In this document: positions 20,944 through 30,330 of the stretch, one piece after another | How positions within the stretch are numbered: the first letter of the stretch is position 1 | Layout of the letters: each line of letters starts with the position of its first letter | DNA from: Dyella monticola | Lineage (GTDB): Bacteria; Pseudomonadota; Gammaproteobacteria; Xanthomonadales; Rhodanobacteraceae | NCBI RefSeq assembly: GCF_003363155.1 | Contig: NZ_QRBE01000008.1 | Coordinates: forward strand, 1-64,000 | DNA length: 64,000 nucleotides | Reading direction: 5' to 3' | Made by a program: the position numbers and the translations under genes | Notes under the pieces: generated by a model | The model's input: the letters and a program-made list of their open reading frames with translations, nothing else | Told to the model about the DNA's origin: nothing | Databases searched by the model: none

Positions 20944-22593
20944 ATGAATGCAGCATCCCTGTTTGTGAAAGCGCTGGAGGCCGAAGGCGTGAACTGCATC
21001 TTCGGCGTGCCGGGCGAGGAAAACCTCGATCTGGTCGAAGCGCTGCGTGAGTCGTCCATTCGCCTTATCGTCACCCGGCATGAGCAGGCCGCGGGCTTCA
21101 TGGCCGCAACCTGGGGCCGCCTCACCGGCGAAGCAGGCGTCGCCCTTTCCACACTCGGTCCCGGGGCCACCAACCTGGTAACCGCCGCTGCCTACGCCCA
21201 GCTCGGTGCAATGCCGATGCTGATGATCACCGGGCAAAAACCCATCCGCACGCACAAACAAGGCTTGTTCCAGCTGGTGGATGTGGTGGACATGATGCAG
21301 CCGCTCACCAAATACACCCGCCAGATCGTTTCGGCGCCGACGATTCCGGCGCGCATCCGCGAAGCCTTTCGCCGCGCGGAGGAAGAACGCCCGGGCGCCG
21401 TGCATCTGGAACTGCCCGAAGACATCGCGCGCGATAGCGTTGAAGGCGCGATCCTGCTGCCGACCGAATACGCGCGCCGCCCCTCACCGGATGATGCAGC
21501 CCTGGTGCAAGCCGCCGAAGCCATCAGCAATGCCCGGCATCCGATCCTGATGATCGGGGCAGCCGCCAATCGCCAACGCACCGCCGTGGCCTTGCGCGCA
21601 TTCATCGACAAGCTGGGCATTCCCTTCTTCACCACGCAGATGGGCAAAGGCGTGGTGGATGAAGATCACCCGCTATGGCTCGGCAATGCCGCGCTTTCCG
21701 ATGGCGATTTCGTCCACCGCGCAATCGATGCGGCCGACGTCATCATCAATGTCGGTCATGACGTAGTGGAAAAGCCCCCGTTCTTCATGCAGCGCGGACG
21801 GCGGACGGTCATCCACATCAACTTTTCTTCGGCCGAAGTGGATACGGTGTATTTCCCGCAGATCGAAGTGGTGGGCGATATCGCGCACACGGTGGAGCGG
21901 CTGACCGATGCGCTGACGGCGCAGCATCATTGGGATTTCCGTTACTTCGACAAGGTGCGCAAAGCGTTTCAGGTACAACTTGGCAACTATGCTGACGAGA
22001 CGCGCTTTCCCATGCATCCGGTGCGCATAGTGGCCGATACGCGGCGCTTCATGCCGGACGATGGCATCCTTTGCCTGGATAACGGTATGTATAAGCTGTG
22101 GTACGCGCGCTATTACAAAGCGCGACAACCCAATACCGTGCTGCTCGACAACGCACTGGCCACCATGGGCGCAGGCCTGCCCTCGGCGATGGCGGCCAAG
22201 ATGGTGTACCCGGAGCGCAACGTGCTGGCGATCTGCGGTGACGGCGGCTTCATGATGAATGCGCAGGAGCTGGAAACAGCGGTGCGCCTGAAGCTCGACC
22301 TGGTGATCTTGCTGCTACGCGACGATGCCTACGGCATGATCCGGTGGAAGCAGGCCGACATGGGTTACGCCGACTACGGCATGCAGTTTGGCAATCCCGA
22401 TTTCGTACTGTTTGCCCAGGCGCACGGTGCGCATGGGCATCGGCCCGAAAGCGCCGAGGAATTCCTACCCACCTTGCAGCGCGCTTTCGACCAGGGTGGC
22501 GTGCATCTGATCGACCTGGCCATCGACTATTCCGACAATCACCGCGTACTCGACGAGGAAATCCGCAGCTTGAGCGCGGCCGTGAAGGAGTGA
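20944..22593 (+). CDS. acetolactate synthase-type ThDP-dependent enzyme, large subunit only
   Basis: This encodes 549 residues with the three ThDP-enzyme domains. The catalytic Glu is E47 (in RHEQAAGFMA), the middle domain runs about 190-330, and the ThDP/Mg motif starts at GDG 432-434 and ends around D461. The sequence most resembles catabolic acetolactate synthases, which condense two pyruvates and lack FAD and a regulatory subunit; no ilvH/ilvN follows. The motif end reads LRDDAYG where related enzymes often have an Asn at the metal-binding site. It is followed after 2 nt by an aldehyde dehydrogenase, so the substrate may be another 2-oxo acid. A GGAGA site precedes the ATG. Confidence 0.88.
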   Translation: MNAASLFVKALEAEGVNCIFGVPGEENLDLVEALRESSIRLIVTRHEQAAGFMAATWGRLTGEAGVALSTLGPGATNLVTAAAYAQLGAMPMLMITGQKPIRTHKQGLFQLVDVVDMMQPLTKYTRQIVSAPTIPARIREAFRRAEEERPGAVHLELPEDIARDSVEGAILLPTEYARRPSPDDAALVQAAEAISNARHPILMIGAAANRQRTAVALRAFIDKLGIPFFTTQMGKGVVDEDHPLWLGNAALSDGDFVHRAIDAADVIINVGHDVVEKPPFFMQRGRRTVIHINFSSAEVDTVYFPQIEVVGDIAHTVERLTDALTAQHHWDFRYFDKVRKAFQVQLGNYADETRFPMHPVRIVADTRRFMPDDGILCLDNGMYKLWYARYYKARQPNTVLLDNALATMGAGLPSAMAAKMVYPERNVLAICGDGGFMMNAQELETAVRLKLDLVILLLRDDAYGMIRWKQADMGYADYGMQFGNPDFVLFAQAHGAHGHRPESAEEFLPTLQRAFDQGGVHLIDLAIDYSDNHRVLDEEIRSLSAAVKE

Positions 22594-22595
22594 TT

Positions 22596-24026
22596 ATGCT
22601 CGACAAAACCTACCCTTATTACCTGGCCAACGAGCCGCGCACCTCCTCGACGACGATGGAGGTGTACGACAAGTACAGTGGTGAGATCGCCACGCGCGTG
22701 GCCGTACCGGATGATCAAGCCACGGAGGAAGCCATTCGTGCCGCGGTACACGCCGCGGGCCCGATGAAAAACGTCAAGCCGTGGGCACGGCAAGCCGTGC
22801 TCCAGCATTGCGCGAAGCGTTTCCAGGAGCGCCACGATGAGCTGGCGATGGCACTGTGCATCGAAGCCGGTAAGCCGATCAAAGATGCGGCTGGCGAAGT
22901 CACGCGGCTGATCGAAACGTTTCGCATCGCCGCCGAAGAAGCGGTGCGTATGAACGGGGAAACCCTGAACCTGGAGCTCGCTGGGCGATTGGATGGCTAT
23001 CGCGGTTACACGCAGCGCGTACCACTGGGGCCGGTGTCGTTCATCACGCCGTTCAACTTCCCCTTGAACCTGGTTGCGCACAAAGTGGCGCCGGCGATTG
23101 CGGCCGGTTGTCCGTTTGTGTTGAAACCGTCGGAAAAAACGCCGATCGGCGCCTTGATCATCGGCCAGGTGCTGGCCGAAACGGATCTGCCCAAGGGCGC
23201 GTTTTCCGTGCTTACACTGGATGGCAAGCATGCATCGCCGCTGGTGCAAGACGAACGCCTGAAACTGCTCTCTTTCACGGGCGGGCAAATCGGCTGGGAT
23301 CTCAAAGCCCACGCGGGGCACAAGAAGGTGACGCTGGAGCTGGGTGGCAATGCATCCTGCATCGTGGATGCTGACCAGCGCGACCATTTGGATAAGGTGA
23401 TCGAGCGCCTGGTCTTCGGGGCCTTCTATCAATCGGGGCAAAGCTGCATCAGCGTGCAACGCATCTATGCGCACGCGTCGCTTTACGACGACCTCAAACA
23501 GCGGCTCGTTCACGCTGTGCAGCAGCTCAAGGCCGGCGATCCGAAGGACAAGAGCGTTTTCCTCGGCCCGATGATCGACGAGGCCGCCGCGCAGCGACTC
23601 GAAGGCTGGATCAACGAAGCACAGCAAGCCGGTGCCACGATACTGTGTGGCGGCAAGCGCAAGGGCAACATGCTCGATGCCACCTTGATGGAGAACGTGC
23701 CCAAGAATGCCAAGGTCAATCGCATGGAAGCGTTCGGCCCATTCGCCCTGCTCGTGCCTTTTGCGCGCATCGAAGATGCCTTCGCGATGGTCAACGATTC
23801 CGATTACGGCTTGCAGGCCGGCATCTTCACCGACAGCCTCGCTCATGCAATGCGCGCGTGGAACGAATTGGAACAAGGCGGCGTGATCGTCAACGACGTG
23901 CCCAGTTTCCGCGTGGACAATATGCCGTACGGTGGCGTGAAGCTTTCGGGCATCGGGCGCGAAGGCGTGCGCTATGCGATCGAGGACATGACGGAGATTC
24001 GCTTGATGGTGATGCGGGGGATGTAA
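22596..24026 (+). CDS. NAD(P)-dependent aldehyde dehydrogenase
   Basis: This encodes 476 residues of the aldehyde dehydrogenase superfamily. Catalytic residues are visible: N154 (in TPFNFPLN), K177, the general base E248 in ELGGNA and nucleophile C284 in SGQSCISVQR. The start ATG (22596) has a perfect AAGGAG inside the end of the upstream ThDP-enzyme gene, whose stop is 2 nt away, so translation is coupled. A longer frame starting inside that gene is only a shadow. The partner enzyme suggests the substrate is an aldehyde related to 2-oxo acid metabolism, but the sequence does not say which. Confidence 0.93.
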   Translation: MLDKTYPYYLANEPRTSSTTMEVYDKYSGEIATRVAVPDDQATEEAIRAAVHAAGPMKNVKPWARQAVLQHCAKRFQERHDELAMALCIEAGKPIKDAAGEVTRLIETFRIAAEEAVRMNGETLNLELAGRLDGYRGYTQRVPLGPVSFITPFNFPLNLVAHKVAPAIAAGCPFVLKPSEKTPIGALIIGQVLAETDLPKGAFSVLTLDGKHASPLVQDERLKLLSFTGGQIGWDLKAHAGHKKVTLELGGNASCIVDADQRDHLDKVIERLVFGAFYQSGQSCISVQRIYAHASLYDDLKQRLVHAVQQLKAGDPKDKSVFLGPMIDEAAAQRLEGWINEAQQAGATILCGGKRKGNMLDATLMENVPKNAKVNRMEAFGPFALLVPFARIEDAFAMVNDSDYGLQAGIFTDSLAHAMRAWNELEQGGVIVNDVPSFRVDNMPYGGVKLSGIGREGVRYAIEDMTEIRLMVMRGM

Positions 24027-24097
24027 ATCGTGCGGACGACTCCCTATTCCCTTCGGAAATAGCCCGCGAATAATCGCGTGTGCTTACAGATACCAGC

Positions 24098-24133
24098 TTG
24101 CCGCCATTCCCACTTTCGCAGGAGTGGCGGCAA
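24098..24133. terminator. hairpin between convergent aldehyde dehydrogenase and AraC genes
   Basis: TTGCCGCCATTCC-cactttcgca-GGAGTGGCGGCAA forms a 13-bp stem with one mismatch. It is another member of the CATTCC hairpin family (compare 7978-8012), again placed between convergent genes. A T run is lacking on both sides, so intrinsic termination is only likely, not certain. Confidence 0.5.
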
Positions 24134-24151
24134 TAAACACGTTGGCGACCG

Positions 24152-25099
24152 TTATACGTAGGGGTTTGCGTCCACCGGCGCCATCGCCCGCAAGCGCATC
24201 ACGTCCCGCAACGGCGGCGCGCCATGTTGCCGGCTGTATTCGCGACTGAACTGCGACGGACTTTCGTAACCCACTCGATGCGCAGCCGTCGCCACATCGC
24301 AGCCTTCGGTCAACAGCAAGCGCCGCGCTTCATGCAAACGCAGCACCTTTTGATACTGCAATGGGCTCATCGCCGTGATCTGCCGAAAATGGTGATGCAG
24401 CGATGACGCGCTCATGTTCACCATGCTGGCCAGATCACTGATGCGCAGCGGCTTGTTGTAATGCTGCCGCAACCACTGGATGGCACGCGCTATCTGTTGA
24501 CCCTGACCGCCGGCCGAAGCGATCTGGGCCAGACGCGCGCCCTGCTCTCCCGTCAGCAACCGATAGATCAGCTCGCGTTCGATCAGAGGGGCAAGCAAAG
24601 CTAGATCGTTGGGTGAATCCAACAGGCGCACCAGGCGCAGCAGGGGATCGAGCACGTCCGTGCCCACGGGGCTCAGCGCGATGCCGCGCGCAGTCGCCGA
24701 AGAAGGCTTGGCCAGTTTCACGTCCGACAACCATTCGCCGATGCGCACGGGGTCCAGACGCAGGGTGATGCACAGGCACGGTTCCTGCGGCGTGGCGCGG
24801 ACCACTTGCGCCGTGACCGGCACATCGATCGAGTTGATCAGGTAGTGGCCATGCTCCTGCTCAAGCCGCTCCTCGCCGACCAGGATGTGTTTGTTGCCCT
24901 GCAACAACAACCCGAGGCAGGGCTCGTACATGACACAGCTGCGGTCGCTGGGCGCGTCGGCGCGAAAGAACGATAGCGCTGGCCACGCCGTGGCCGTGAC
25001 GCCTTCGGAGTGGGCGTATCGTTCAACGAGGGCTGCCAATTCCTCGCGATCCCGCTCCAGGCGGGGGGATGTCTCGATGGGCTTGAGCTGGCTGTTCAT
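24152..25099 (-). CDS. AraC-family transcriptional regulator
   Basis: This encodes 315 residues: an N-terminal cupin-like AraC_N domain (about 45-195; FFRADAPSDRSCVMYEPCLG, LLQGNKHILVGEE) and a C-terminal pair of helix-turn-helix motifs (about 215-305) with ISDLASMVNMSASSLHHHF and the second helix region GYESPSQFSREYSRQHG. This class usually regulates a neighbouring oxidoreductase; here it is divergent, across 176 bp, from a zinc alcohol dehydrogenase, so activation of that gene by a small alcohol or aldehyde is the simplest model. No operator could be pinned down by eye. Confidence 0.93.
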   Translation of the reverse strand: MNSQLKPIETSPRLERDREELAALVERYAHSEGVTATAWPALSFFRADAPSDRSCVMYEPCLGLLLQGNKHILVGEERLEQEHGHYLINSIDVPVTAQVVRATPQEPCLCITLRLDPVRIGEWLSDVKLAKPSSATARGIALSPVGTDVLDPLLRLVRLLDSPNDLALLAPLIERELIYRLLTGEQGARLAQIASAGGQGQQIARAIQWLRQHYNKPLRISDLASMVNMSASSLHHHFRQITAMSPLQYQKVLRLHEARRLLLTEGCDVATAAHRVGYESPSQFSREYSRQHGAPPLRDVMRLRAMAPVDANPYV

Positions 25100-25275
25100 G
25101 CGGGGGAGCGCGTGTCAGATAGCTGCAGAGATTGCCTGTTCCTGCAGGTCATAGGGAGGTGTGCACAGGTAAATTACAGGATCGTGCAAGCATTCAGCAG
25201 GATTCGGCTACCGGGACTTCGCTGCGCTGCGCATACTTTTGGGCTTTCGCCGCCCCCTTCCCCTTGGAGAACCGC

Positions 25276-26334
25276 ATGGCCCTCAGCATTCATGGCTACG
25301 CCGCGCATTCGGCAACCACCCCCCTCACCCCCCACACCTTCGAACGGCGGGACCCGCGCGCGGACGACATCGTTATCGACATCCTGTATTGCGGCGTCTG
25401 TCACTCCGACATCCATTCGGCGCGTAACGAATGGGGTAACGCCCGGTACCCCTTGGTGCCTGGTCACGAAATCATCGGCAAGGTGGTTTCCGTGGGCGAA
25501 AAGGTCACCGCCTTCACGCCGGGCCAGATGGTAGGCGTAGGCTGCATCGTCGACTCCTGCCGGCATTGCGATGCCTGCCAGGAAGGCTTGGAGCAATACT
25601 GCAAGGAAAGCCCCACCTTCACCTACAACAGCAGCGATCGTCATGATGGACGCACGACCTACGGCGGCTATTCCGAACGCATCGTGACGTCCGACAAATT
25701 CGTGTTGCGCATGCCCGAGGGCCTGGATCCGGCATCCGCTGCGCCGCTATTGTGCGCCGGCATCACCACATGGTCGCCGCTGCGCCATTGGAAGATCGGC
25801 AAGGGCCACAAGGTCGCGGTGGTCGGGCTTGGCGGCCTGGGCCACATGGGCCTGAAATTCGCCAAAGCGCTGGGTGCGGATGTCACCCTGTTCACCCGCT
25901 CACCCGGCAAGGAACAGGAAGCGCGCCGGCTCGGCGCTGATCACGTGGTGCTTTCCACCGATGCCAGCCAGATGGAAGCGGTGGCCGGCCGCTTTGATTT
26001 CATTCTCGACACGGTGCCGCATCAGCACGATCTCAACCCGTATCTGGCAACGTTGAAGTTGAATGGCGTGCATGTGCTGGTTGGCTTGGTCGAACCGGTG
26101 AATCCGCCCGTGCATGCAGGCAGCCTGATCTTTGGTCGTCACTCGCTTGCCGGCTCACTGATCGGCGGTATGGCCGAAACGCAGGAGATGCTGGATTTCT
26201 GCGCCGCGCAGGGTATCAGCGCGGACGTGGAGATGATCGCGATGCAGGACATCAATACCGCCTATGGCCGGATGCTCAACAGCGATGTGCGCTATCGGTT
26301 CGTGATCGATATGGCGTCGTTGAAGAACACATGA
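25276..26334 (+). CDS. zinc-dependent NAD(P) alcohol dehydrogenase, YahK/CAD-like
   Basis: This encodes 352 residues of the medium-chain dehydrogenase family. Catalytic zinc ligands C42 (CGVCHSD), H64-E65 (GHE) and a later Cys (LLCAGITTW) are visible. The structural zinc site has four Cys (95, 98, 101, 109) and the Rossmann motif is GLGGLGHMGLKFA. Such enzymes reduce aldehydes with NADPH. The start is the ATG after TTGGAGA; an upstream in-frame extension lies in the divergent promoter region and is rejected. It is divergent from an AraC-type regulator, which probably controls it, and is followed by a repeat element. Confidence 0.95.
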   Translation: MALSIHGYAAHSATTPLTPHTFERRDPRADDIVIDILYCGVCHSDIHSARNEWGNARYPLVPGHEIIGKVVSVGEKVTAFTPGQMVGVGCIVDSCRHCDACQEGLEQYCKESPTFTYNSSDRHDGRTTYGGYSERIVTSDKFVLRMPEGLDPASAAPLLCAGITTWSPLRHWKIGKGHKVAVVGLGGLGHMGLKFAKALGADVTLFTRSPGKEQEARRLGADHVVLSTDASQMEAVAGRFDFILDTVPHQHDLNPYLATLKLNGVHVLVGLVEPVNPPVHAGSLIFGRHSLAGSLIGGMAETQEMLDFCAAQGISADVEMIAMQDINTAYGRMLNSDVRYRFVIDMASLKNT

Positions 26335-26343
26335 TCGTGCTCG

Positions 26344-26452
26344 CGCCCCCTGCTTGCAGGGGAGCGCTGGGGGTGGGTTGCATGGTCTCGCCGCACAACG
26401 TTCATGCATCGCACGATTGCCTCACCCAACCCGCTCCCTCCTACACGGGGAG
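26344..26452. repeat. CCCTCCCC inverted-repeat element, divergent copy
   Basis: Related to the two units at 8845-9106: left palindrome CCCCCTGCTTGCAGGGG, then GGGGGTGGGTTGCATG, and right part CCTCACCCAACCCGCTCCCTC with CTACACGGGGAG. It is about 15 bp shorter and more degenerate. It lies between the convergent alcohol dehydrogenase and DUF218 genes, where it may serve as a bidirectional transcription stop. Confidence 0.75.
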
Positions 26453-26477
26453 TTATGTTCCGCGCAACTGTCGTTGA

Positions 26478-27239
26478 TCAAGGTGCGCCGTACCTGCTCG
26501 GTGGCGGCGCGTCCCATCCAAGCGCGTTGTAGACGCGGAAGGTCAAGGCACCCACGTATTCGTGCAAGGCCGCTTCGGTCAGCGCCACGTTCCAGCCGTT
26601 AGGGAACCATGTCAGCCGTGCATCCGCGTAATCCGCACGTACCGGTACGGCGTCGATGCCGAAATGCGTAAAGAACATTCGCGCACGGCGCATATGCACC
26701 GCCGCCGTTACCAGCACCACGCGCTGCGGCGCATAGGCTTTCAACATCGGTTGCACGAACTGCGCATTCTGCCAGGTGTTCATGCTGCGCGTTTCCAGCA
26801 TGAGGTCCGCACGATCTAGGCCCATACCAAGCAAAACGTCACCATAGGCAGCCGCTTCCGACCTACCGTTGCGAAACGCATCGCCGCCGCTGACGATCAC
26901 CTTGCAATTACCACCGCTTTGCTTGCATTGGCGGTAGAGCGTGTAGCTCTCCACGAGCCGATTTCCCGCAAAGACTGTAGGAACCACCTCACCCGTGGCC
27001 GCGACGCGTGATGTGCCGACACCCAGCACCACAATCGCGTTGCGCGATGCCCAAGTGATCGTCGGCCGGGTCGCATAGGATGCCTGCAGATGCGTCAGCA
27101 GCCATGCCGGCAAGGGTCCGCAGCCGCTTGCCACGAAGAGCACGACGGCCAGTGCGTAAAACATCCACGCAGCACCGCGCCGGCGCAAGCGATTTGCCGA
27201 CACACCCAACAGGCAAAGCACAAACAGCAGCAAGAGCAT
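26478..27239 (-). CDS. YdcF/DUF218-family membrane protein
   Basis: This encodes 253 residues. Two N-terminal hydrophobic segments (about 1-12 and 23-42, the latter ending in VASGCGPLPAWLL) precede a DUF218 domain with the family's strand/loop pieces AIVVLGVG, IVSGGDAFRNGRSEAAAYGDVLLGMG (cut here at its core SGGDAFRNGRSEA), ETRSMNTWQNA and VLVTAAVHMRRA. Members include SanA and ElyC and are linked to envelope integrity and polysaccharide precursors, with an unproven reaction. The ATG at 27239 is preferred over an upstream in-frame start because it begins the hydrophobic anchor and has AGGA upstream. Confidence 0.87.
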   Translation of the reverse strand: MLLLLFVLCLLGVSANRLRRRGAAWMFYALAVVLFVASGCGPLPAWLLTHLQASYATRPTITWASRNAIVVLGVGTSRVAATGEVVPTVFAGNRLVESYTLYRQCKQSGGNCKVIVSGGDAFRNGRSEAAAYGDVLLGMGLDRADLMLETRSMNTWQNAQFVQPMLKAYAPQRVVLVTAAVHMRRARMFFTHFGIDAVPVRADYADARLTWFPNGWNVALTEAALHEYVGALTFRVYNALGWDAPPPSRYGAP

Positions 27240-27322
27240 GGATATCCATCCTGATTCAGAACAAACAGCGTAACGCAAGTCACCGTGTGACCGAGGGCCG
27301 CCATTGCCCTACCCTGCACACC

Positions 27323-27922
27323 ATGACACCCCTGCTGCATACCCTGGTTGCCGCATTTGCGCACAGCGAAGAGATCCGCAAAAGCCGCTTTCTCGCCCAA
27401 GCCTCCCCCGTGACGTCGCCACAGCAGGCGCTAAGTTACGTGCAGGCCGCCAGCGATGCCGCGGCCACGCACAATTGCTGGGCCTATCGCATCGGCCAGG
27501 ATTATCGCTTCAACGATGATGGTGAACCCGGTGGCACAGCCGGTCGCCCTATCCTGCAGGCCATCGAGAGCCAGGGCATCGACCGGGTCGTCGTGGTGGT
27601 CACCCGCTGGTATGGCGGCATCAAGCTCGGTGCGGGCGGCCTGGCACGTGCCTACGGCGGCACCGCGGCCGAATGCCTTCGCCTTGCCGAACGCATGCCC
27701 ATTATCGCCATGGTGCGACTGGGGCTGCATTGCGATTTCGGCGAACTGCCACGCATGAAGTCCCGACTCAAGGACATGGGCGCCGAGATCGAGCAGGAGC
27801 AGTTCGACGCAGCAGGCGTTACGCTGCATCTGCGCCTGCCGGCAGACCGGGTGAACGATGCCAGGATCCTTATCGTGGACATCAGCCGCGGACGTAGCGA
27901 GGCATACGCGCTGGAAGGGTGA
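27323..27922 (+). CDS. YigZ / IMPACT family protein
   Basis: This encodes 199 residues with the conserved UPF0029 core: KSRFLAQASPV, HNCWAYRIG, FNDDGEPGGTAGRPIL and VVVTRWYGGIKLGAGGLARAY (split around residues 88-110), then the C-terminal ferredoxin-like domain. The E. coli homologue YigZ has no settled function; the eukaryotic IMPACT protein regulates translation. The ATG at 27323 starts the family N-terminus (MTPLLHTLVAAFAHSEEIRKS); an upstream extension of the frame lies antisense to the neighbouring gene and is rejected. The ABC exporter gene follows 89 bp downstream on the same strand. Confidence 0.93.
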   Translation: MTPLLHTLVAAFAHSEEIRKSRFLAQASPVTSPQQALSYVQAASDAAATHNCWAYRIGQDYRFNDDGEPGGTAGRPILQAIESQGIDRVVVVVTRWYGGIKLGAGGLARAYGGTAAECLRLAERMPIIAMVRLGLHCDFGELPRMKSRLKDMGAEIEQEQFDAAGVTLHLRLPADRVNDARILIVDISRGRSEAYALEG

Positions 27923-28011
27923 TGGGCGGCCGGCACCGCACACTGCAGCCGTCATTGAATCGATCCGCCAAACCCCCAACTCACAACCCATACCCGCCCC
28001 CGCGAGCCCTC

Positions 28012-29784
28012 ATGAGTACGATTCCCGCGAATGACCCCAAGCCGCGTCGACAGATCGGCTCGCTGAAGCGGCTGTGGCCGTTCGTGAAACCGCACCGCAA
28101 GCTGGCGGCGGGGTGGCTGATATTCCTGGCCATTTCCTCCAGCGCCACATTGGTACTGCCCACTGCCGTGCGGCACATGATCGACCATGGCTTTCGCAAT
28201 TCCAGCACTGCGGCGATCAACGGCAGTTTCCTTGCCCTGTTTGCGGTGGCGCTGGTCATGGCCTTCGCGACGGCTGCGCGGTTCTATTGCATCTCGCTGC
28301 TGGGCGAGCGCACGCTGGCGGCACTGCGCGCCAAGCTGTATGAACATGTCATTCGCCTGGACGTCAGCTTTTTCGAACGCAATCGCGTGGGCGAATTGAT
28401 CTCACGGCTCGGCACCGATACCGAAGTGGTGCAGGCCTTGGTGGGCTCGGGCATCTCCGTCGCCTTGCGCAGCGCGGTAATGCTGGTGGGCGCAACCGTG
28501 GCGATGATCTGGACCAGCCCGCGTCTGGCCGGACTCACGGCGCTGGTGATCCCTGCCGTGGTGCTGCCGATCCTGATTTTCGGGCGCCGCGTGCAAAAGC
28601 TTTCGCGTGCCAGCCAGGACCGCCTTGCCGATGCGGCAGCCATCGCCAACGAAACGCTCAACGCCGCGCAAGCCGTCAAAGCCTATGCGCGCGAAGGCAT
28701 CGAAAGCGATCGCTACGGTGATGCGATTGCACGCGCTCTGGCTACGGCGCGGCGACGTATCGGCACGCGCACGTTTCTTACCGCGGCGGTGATCGTGCTG
28801 TTTTTCGGTGCGATTACGCTGGTGCTGTGGGTGGGCGCGCGCGATGTGCTGGCCGGCACCTTGGATGCCGGTGTGCTGGCACAGTTCGTCGTGTACGCCA
28901 TGCTGTCCGGCGGTTCGATGATGGGTCTTTCCGATGTGTGGGGCGACGTGTTGCGCGCCGCTGGCGCCATGGAACGCATCGGCGAACTGTTCAACGAAGA
29001 GGCGACCATCGCCGACCCGATCCATCCGCAGGCCCTGCCCCAGCCGATACGCGGCGCACTGCATTTCGACGATGTGCAGTTCCACTATCCATCGCGGCCG
29101 GACGCGCCGGCCCTGCATGATTTCAACCTGGACATCCGTCCTGGCGAAACGGTGGCGTTGGTCGGTCCCTCGGGTGCGGGCAAGAGCACGGTGTTTGCAC
29201 TGCTGCTGCGCTTTTACGATCCGCAACGCGGCCGTATCCGTTTCGATGGCGTGGACTTGCGCGCCATGACACTGCCCGAACTACGCGGCGCCATTGCGCT
29301 GGTACCTCAGGAAACCGTGATCTTCGGGGGCACCGCGGCCGACAACATCCGGTTCGGCCGGCAGGACGCCAGCGACGAGGAAGTACGTCTGGCCGCCCGT
29401 GCCGCGGAAGCCAACGACTTTATCCAGATGCTGCAGGACGGTTATGGCGCGGAGCTGGGTGAGCGTGGCGTGCGCTTGTCGGGTGGTCAGCGCCAGCGCA
29501 TCGCCATTGCGCGCGCGATCCTACGCAACGCGCCGCTACTGTTGCTGGACGAAGCAACCTCCTCGCTGGACGCGCAATCGGAGGCCGCCATCCAGCAGGC
29601 GCTGGAGCGCCTGGAAAAAGGCCGTACCACACTGGTGATTGCCCACCGCCTCGCAACGGTGCAGCGTGCCGATCGCATCGTGGTGATGGATGGCGGCCGG
29701 ATCGTCGCCCAAGGTACTCACGAAAGCCTGCTGGCCGAAGGCGGCCTTTACGCCGAGCTTGCGCGCTTGCAGTTCGTCGCGTGA
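28012..29784 (+). CDS. MsbA-like ABC transporter, fused permease and ATPase
   Basis: This encodes 590 residues: six transmembrane helices (about 30-330) fused to one nucleotide-binding domain. Walker A GPSGAGKST is at 385-393, signature LSGGQ at 489-493, Walker B LLLLDEATSSLD with D513/E514, and the H-loop in VIAHRLATV. The half-transporter layout means it works as a homodimer and exports lipids or hydrophobic compounds. It resembles the MsbA-related subgroup rather than the true lipid A flippase, which is normally next to lpxK; no lpxK is here. The start ATG at 28012 follows a C-rich leader without a clear ribosome site. Confidence 0.92.
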   Translation: MSTIPANDPKPRRQIGSLKRLWPFVKPHRKLAAGWLIFLAISSSATLVLPTAVRHMIDHGFRNSSTAAINGSFLALFAVALVMAFATAARFYCISLLGERTLAALRAKLYEHVIRLDVSFFERNRVGELISRLGTDTEVVQALVGSGISVALRSAVMLVGATVAMIWTSPRLAGLTALVIPAVVLPILIFGRRVQKLSRASQDRLADAAAIANETLNAAQAVKAYAREGIESDRYGDAIARALATARRRIGTRTFLTAAVIVLFFGAITLVLWVGARDVLAGTLDAGVLAQFVVYAMLSGGSMMGLSDVWGDVLRAAGAMERIGELFNEEATIADPIHPQALPQPIRGALHFDDVQFHYPSRPDAPALHDFNLDIRPGETVALVGPSGAGKSTVFALLLRFYDPQRGRIRFDGVDLRAMTLPELRGAIALVPQETVIFGGTAADNIRFGRQDASDEEVRLAARAAEANDFIQMLQDGYGAELGERGVRLSGGQRQRIAIARAILRNAPLLLLDEATSSLDAQSEAAIQQALERLEKGRTTLVIAHRLATVQRADRIVVMDGGRIVAQGTHESLLAEGGLYAELARLQFVA

Positions 29785-29910
29785 GGCCGCGCGGTCTGGG
29801 CGTGTTGTGCTGAGTCCGTCCAGCGGGATCACGATGCGCTTTATATCGATTTAAAAAACAAAGCACACGTTTTCCGACAGCGCATTCCGCAAGCAGTCGA
29901 TCCCCAAAAG

Positions 29911-29945
29911 AGAAAGCCTTGCACGAGGCAAGGCTTTCTTTAAGC
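29911..29945 (-). terminator. intrinsic terminator of the cold-shock gene (bidirectional hairpin)
   Basis: AGAAAGCCTTGC-acgag-GCAAGGCTTTCT is a perfect 12-bp stem. On the minus strand it is followed by CTTTT, which suits termination of the cold-shock gene ending 34 bp away. On the plus strand TTAAG follows, so it may also stop the ABC transporter transcript. Confidence 0.85.
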
Positions 29946-29972
29946 ACTACATGATTACAACGATGGACCCGA

Positions 29973-30179
29973 TCAGCTTGCGAGTTCGACCCCGGAAGCC
30001 TGAGCACCTTTCGGGCCCTGGGTTACTTCAAACTTCACGCGCTGACCTTCCTGCAGGCTGCGGAAGCCCTTGGCATTGATAGCCGAGAAGTGGACAAACA
30101 CGTCCTCCCCACCGTCCTCGGGTGCGATAAAGCCGAAACCCTTGGCATCGTTGAACCACTTGACCGTACCGAAACGCAT
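29973..30179 (-). CDS. cold-shock domain protein (CspA family)
   Basis: A 68-residue single cold-shock domain with RNP1 (KGFGFI, residues 13-18) and RNP2 (VFVHF, 27-31). It binds single-stranded RNA/DNA and melts mRNA structure. Upstream lies about 150 bp without a gene; a possible promoter (TTGCGC, 18-nt spacer, GATACT) near 30250-30280 would give a leader of over 90 nt, in keeping with the long 5' leaders of cold-shock mRNAs. An AGAGG ribosome site is 10 nt before the ATG. A strong terminator follows. Confidence 0.95.
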   Translation of the reverse strand: MRFGTVKWFNDAKGFGFIAPEDGGEDVFVHFSAINAKGFRSLQEGQRVKFEVTQGPKGAQASGVELAS

Positions 30180-30330
30180 TTGCGTGAACCTCTGAATCTA
30201 AGGACTGGATGCGCCAAGTCACTGCGAGAACCACCTCTACCCCTAGGTCCGCCGCCCCTGGCGCAGAAAGTATCTGCATGTTTTCAGGTAAAGCGCAATA
30301 TGCACCTGCGATTTGGGATAACCTGATCGC

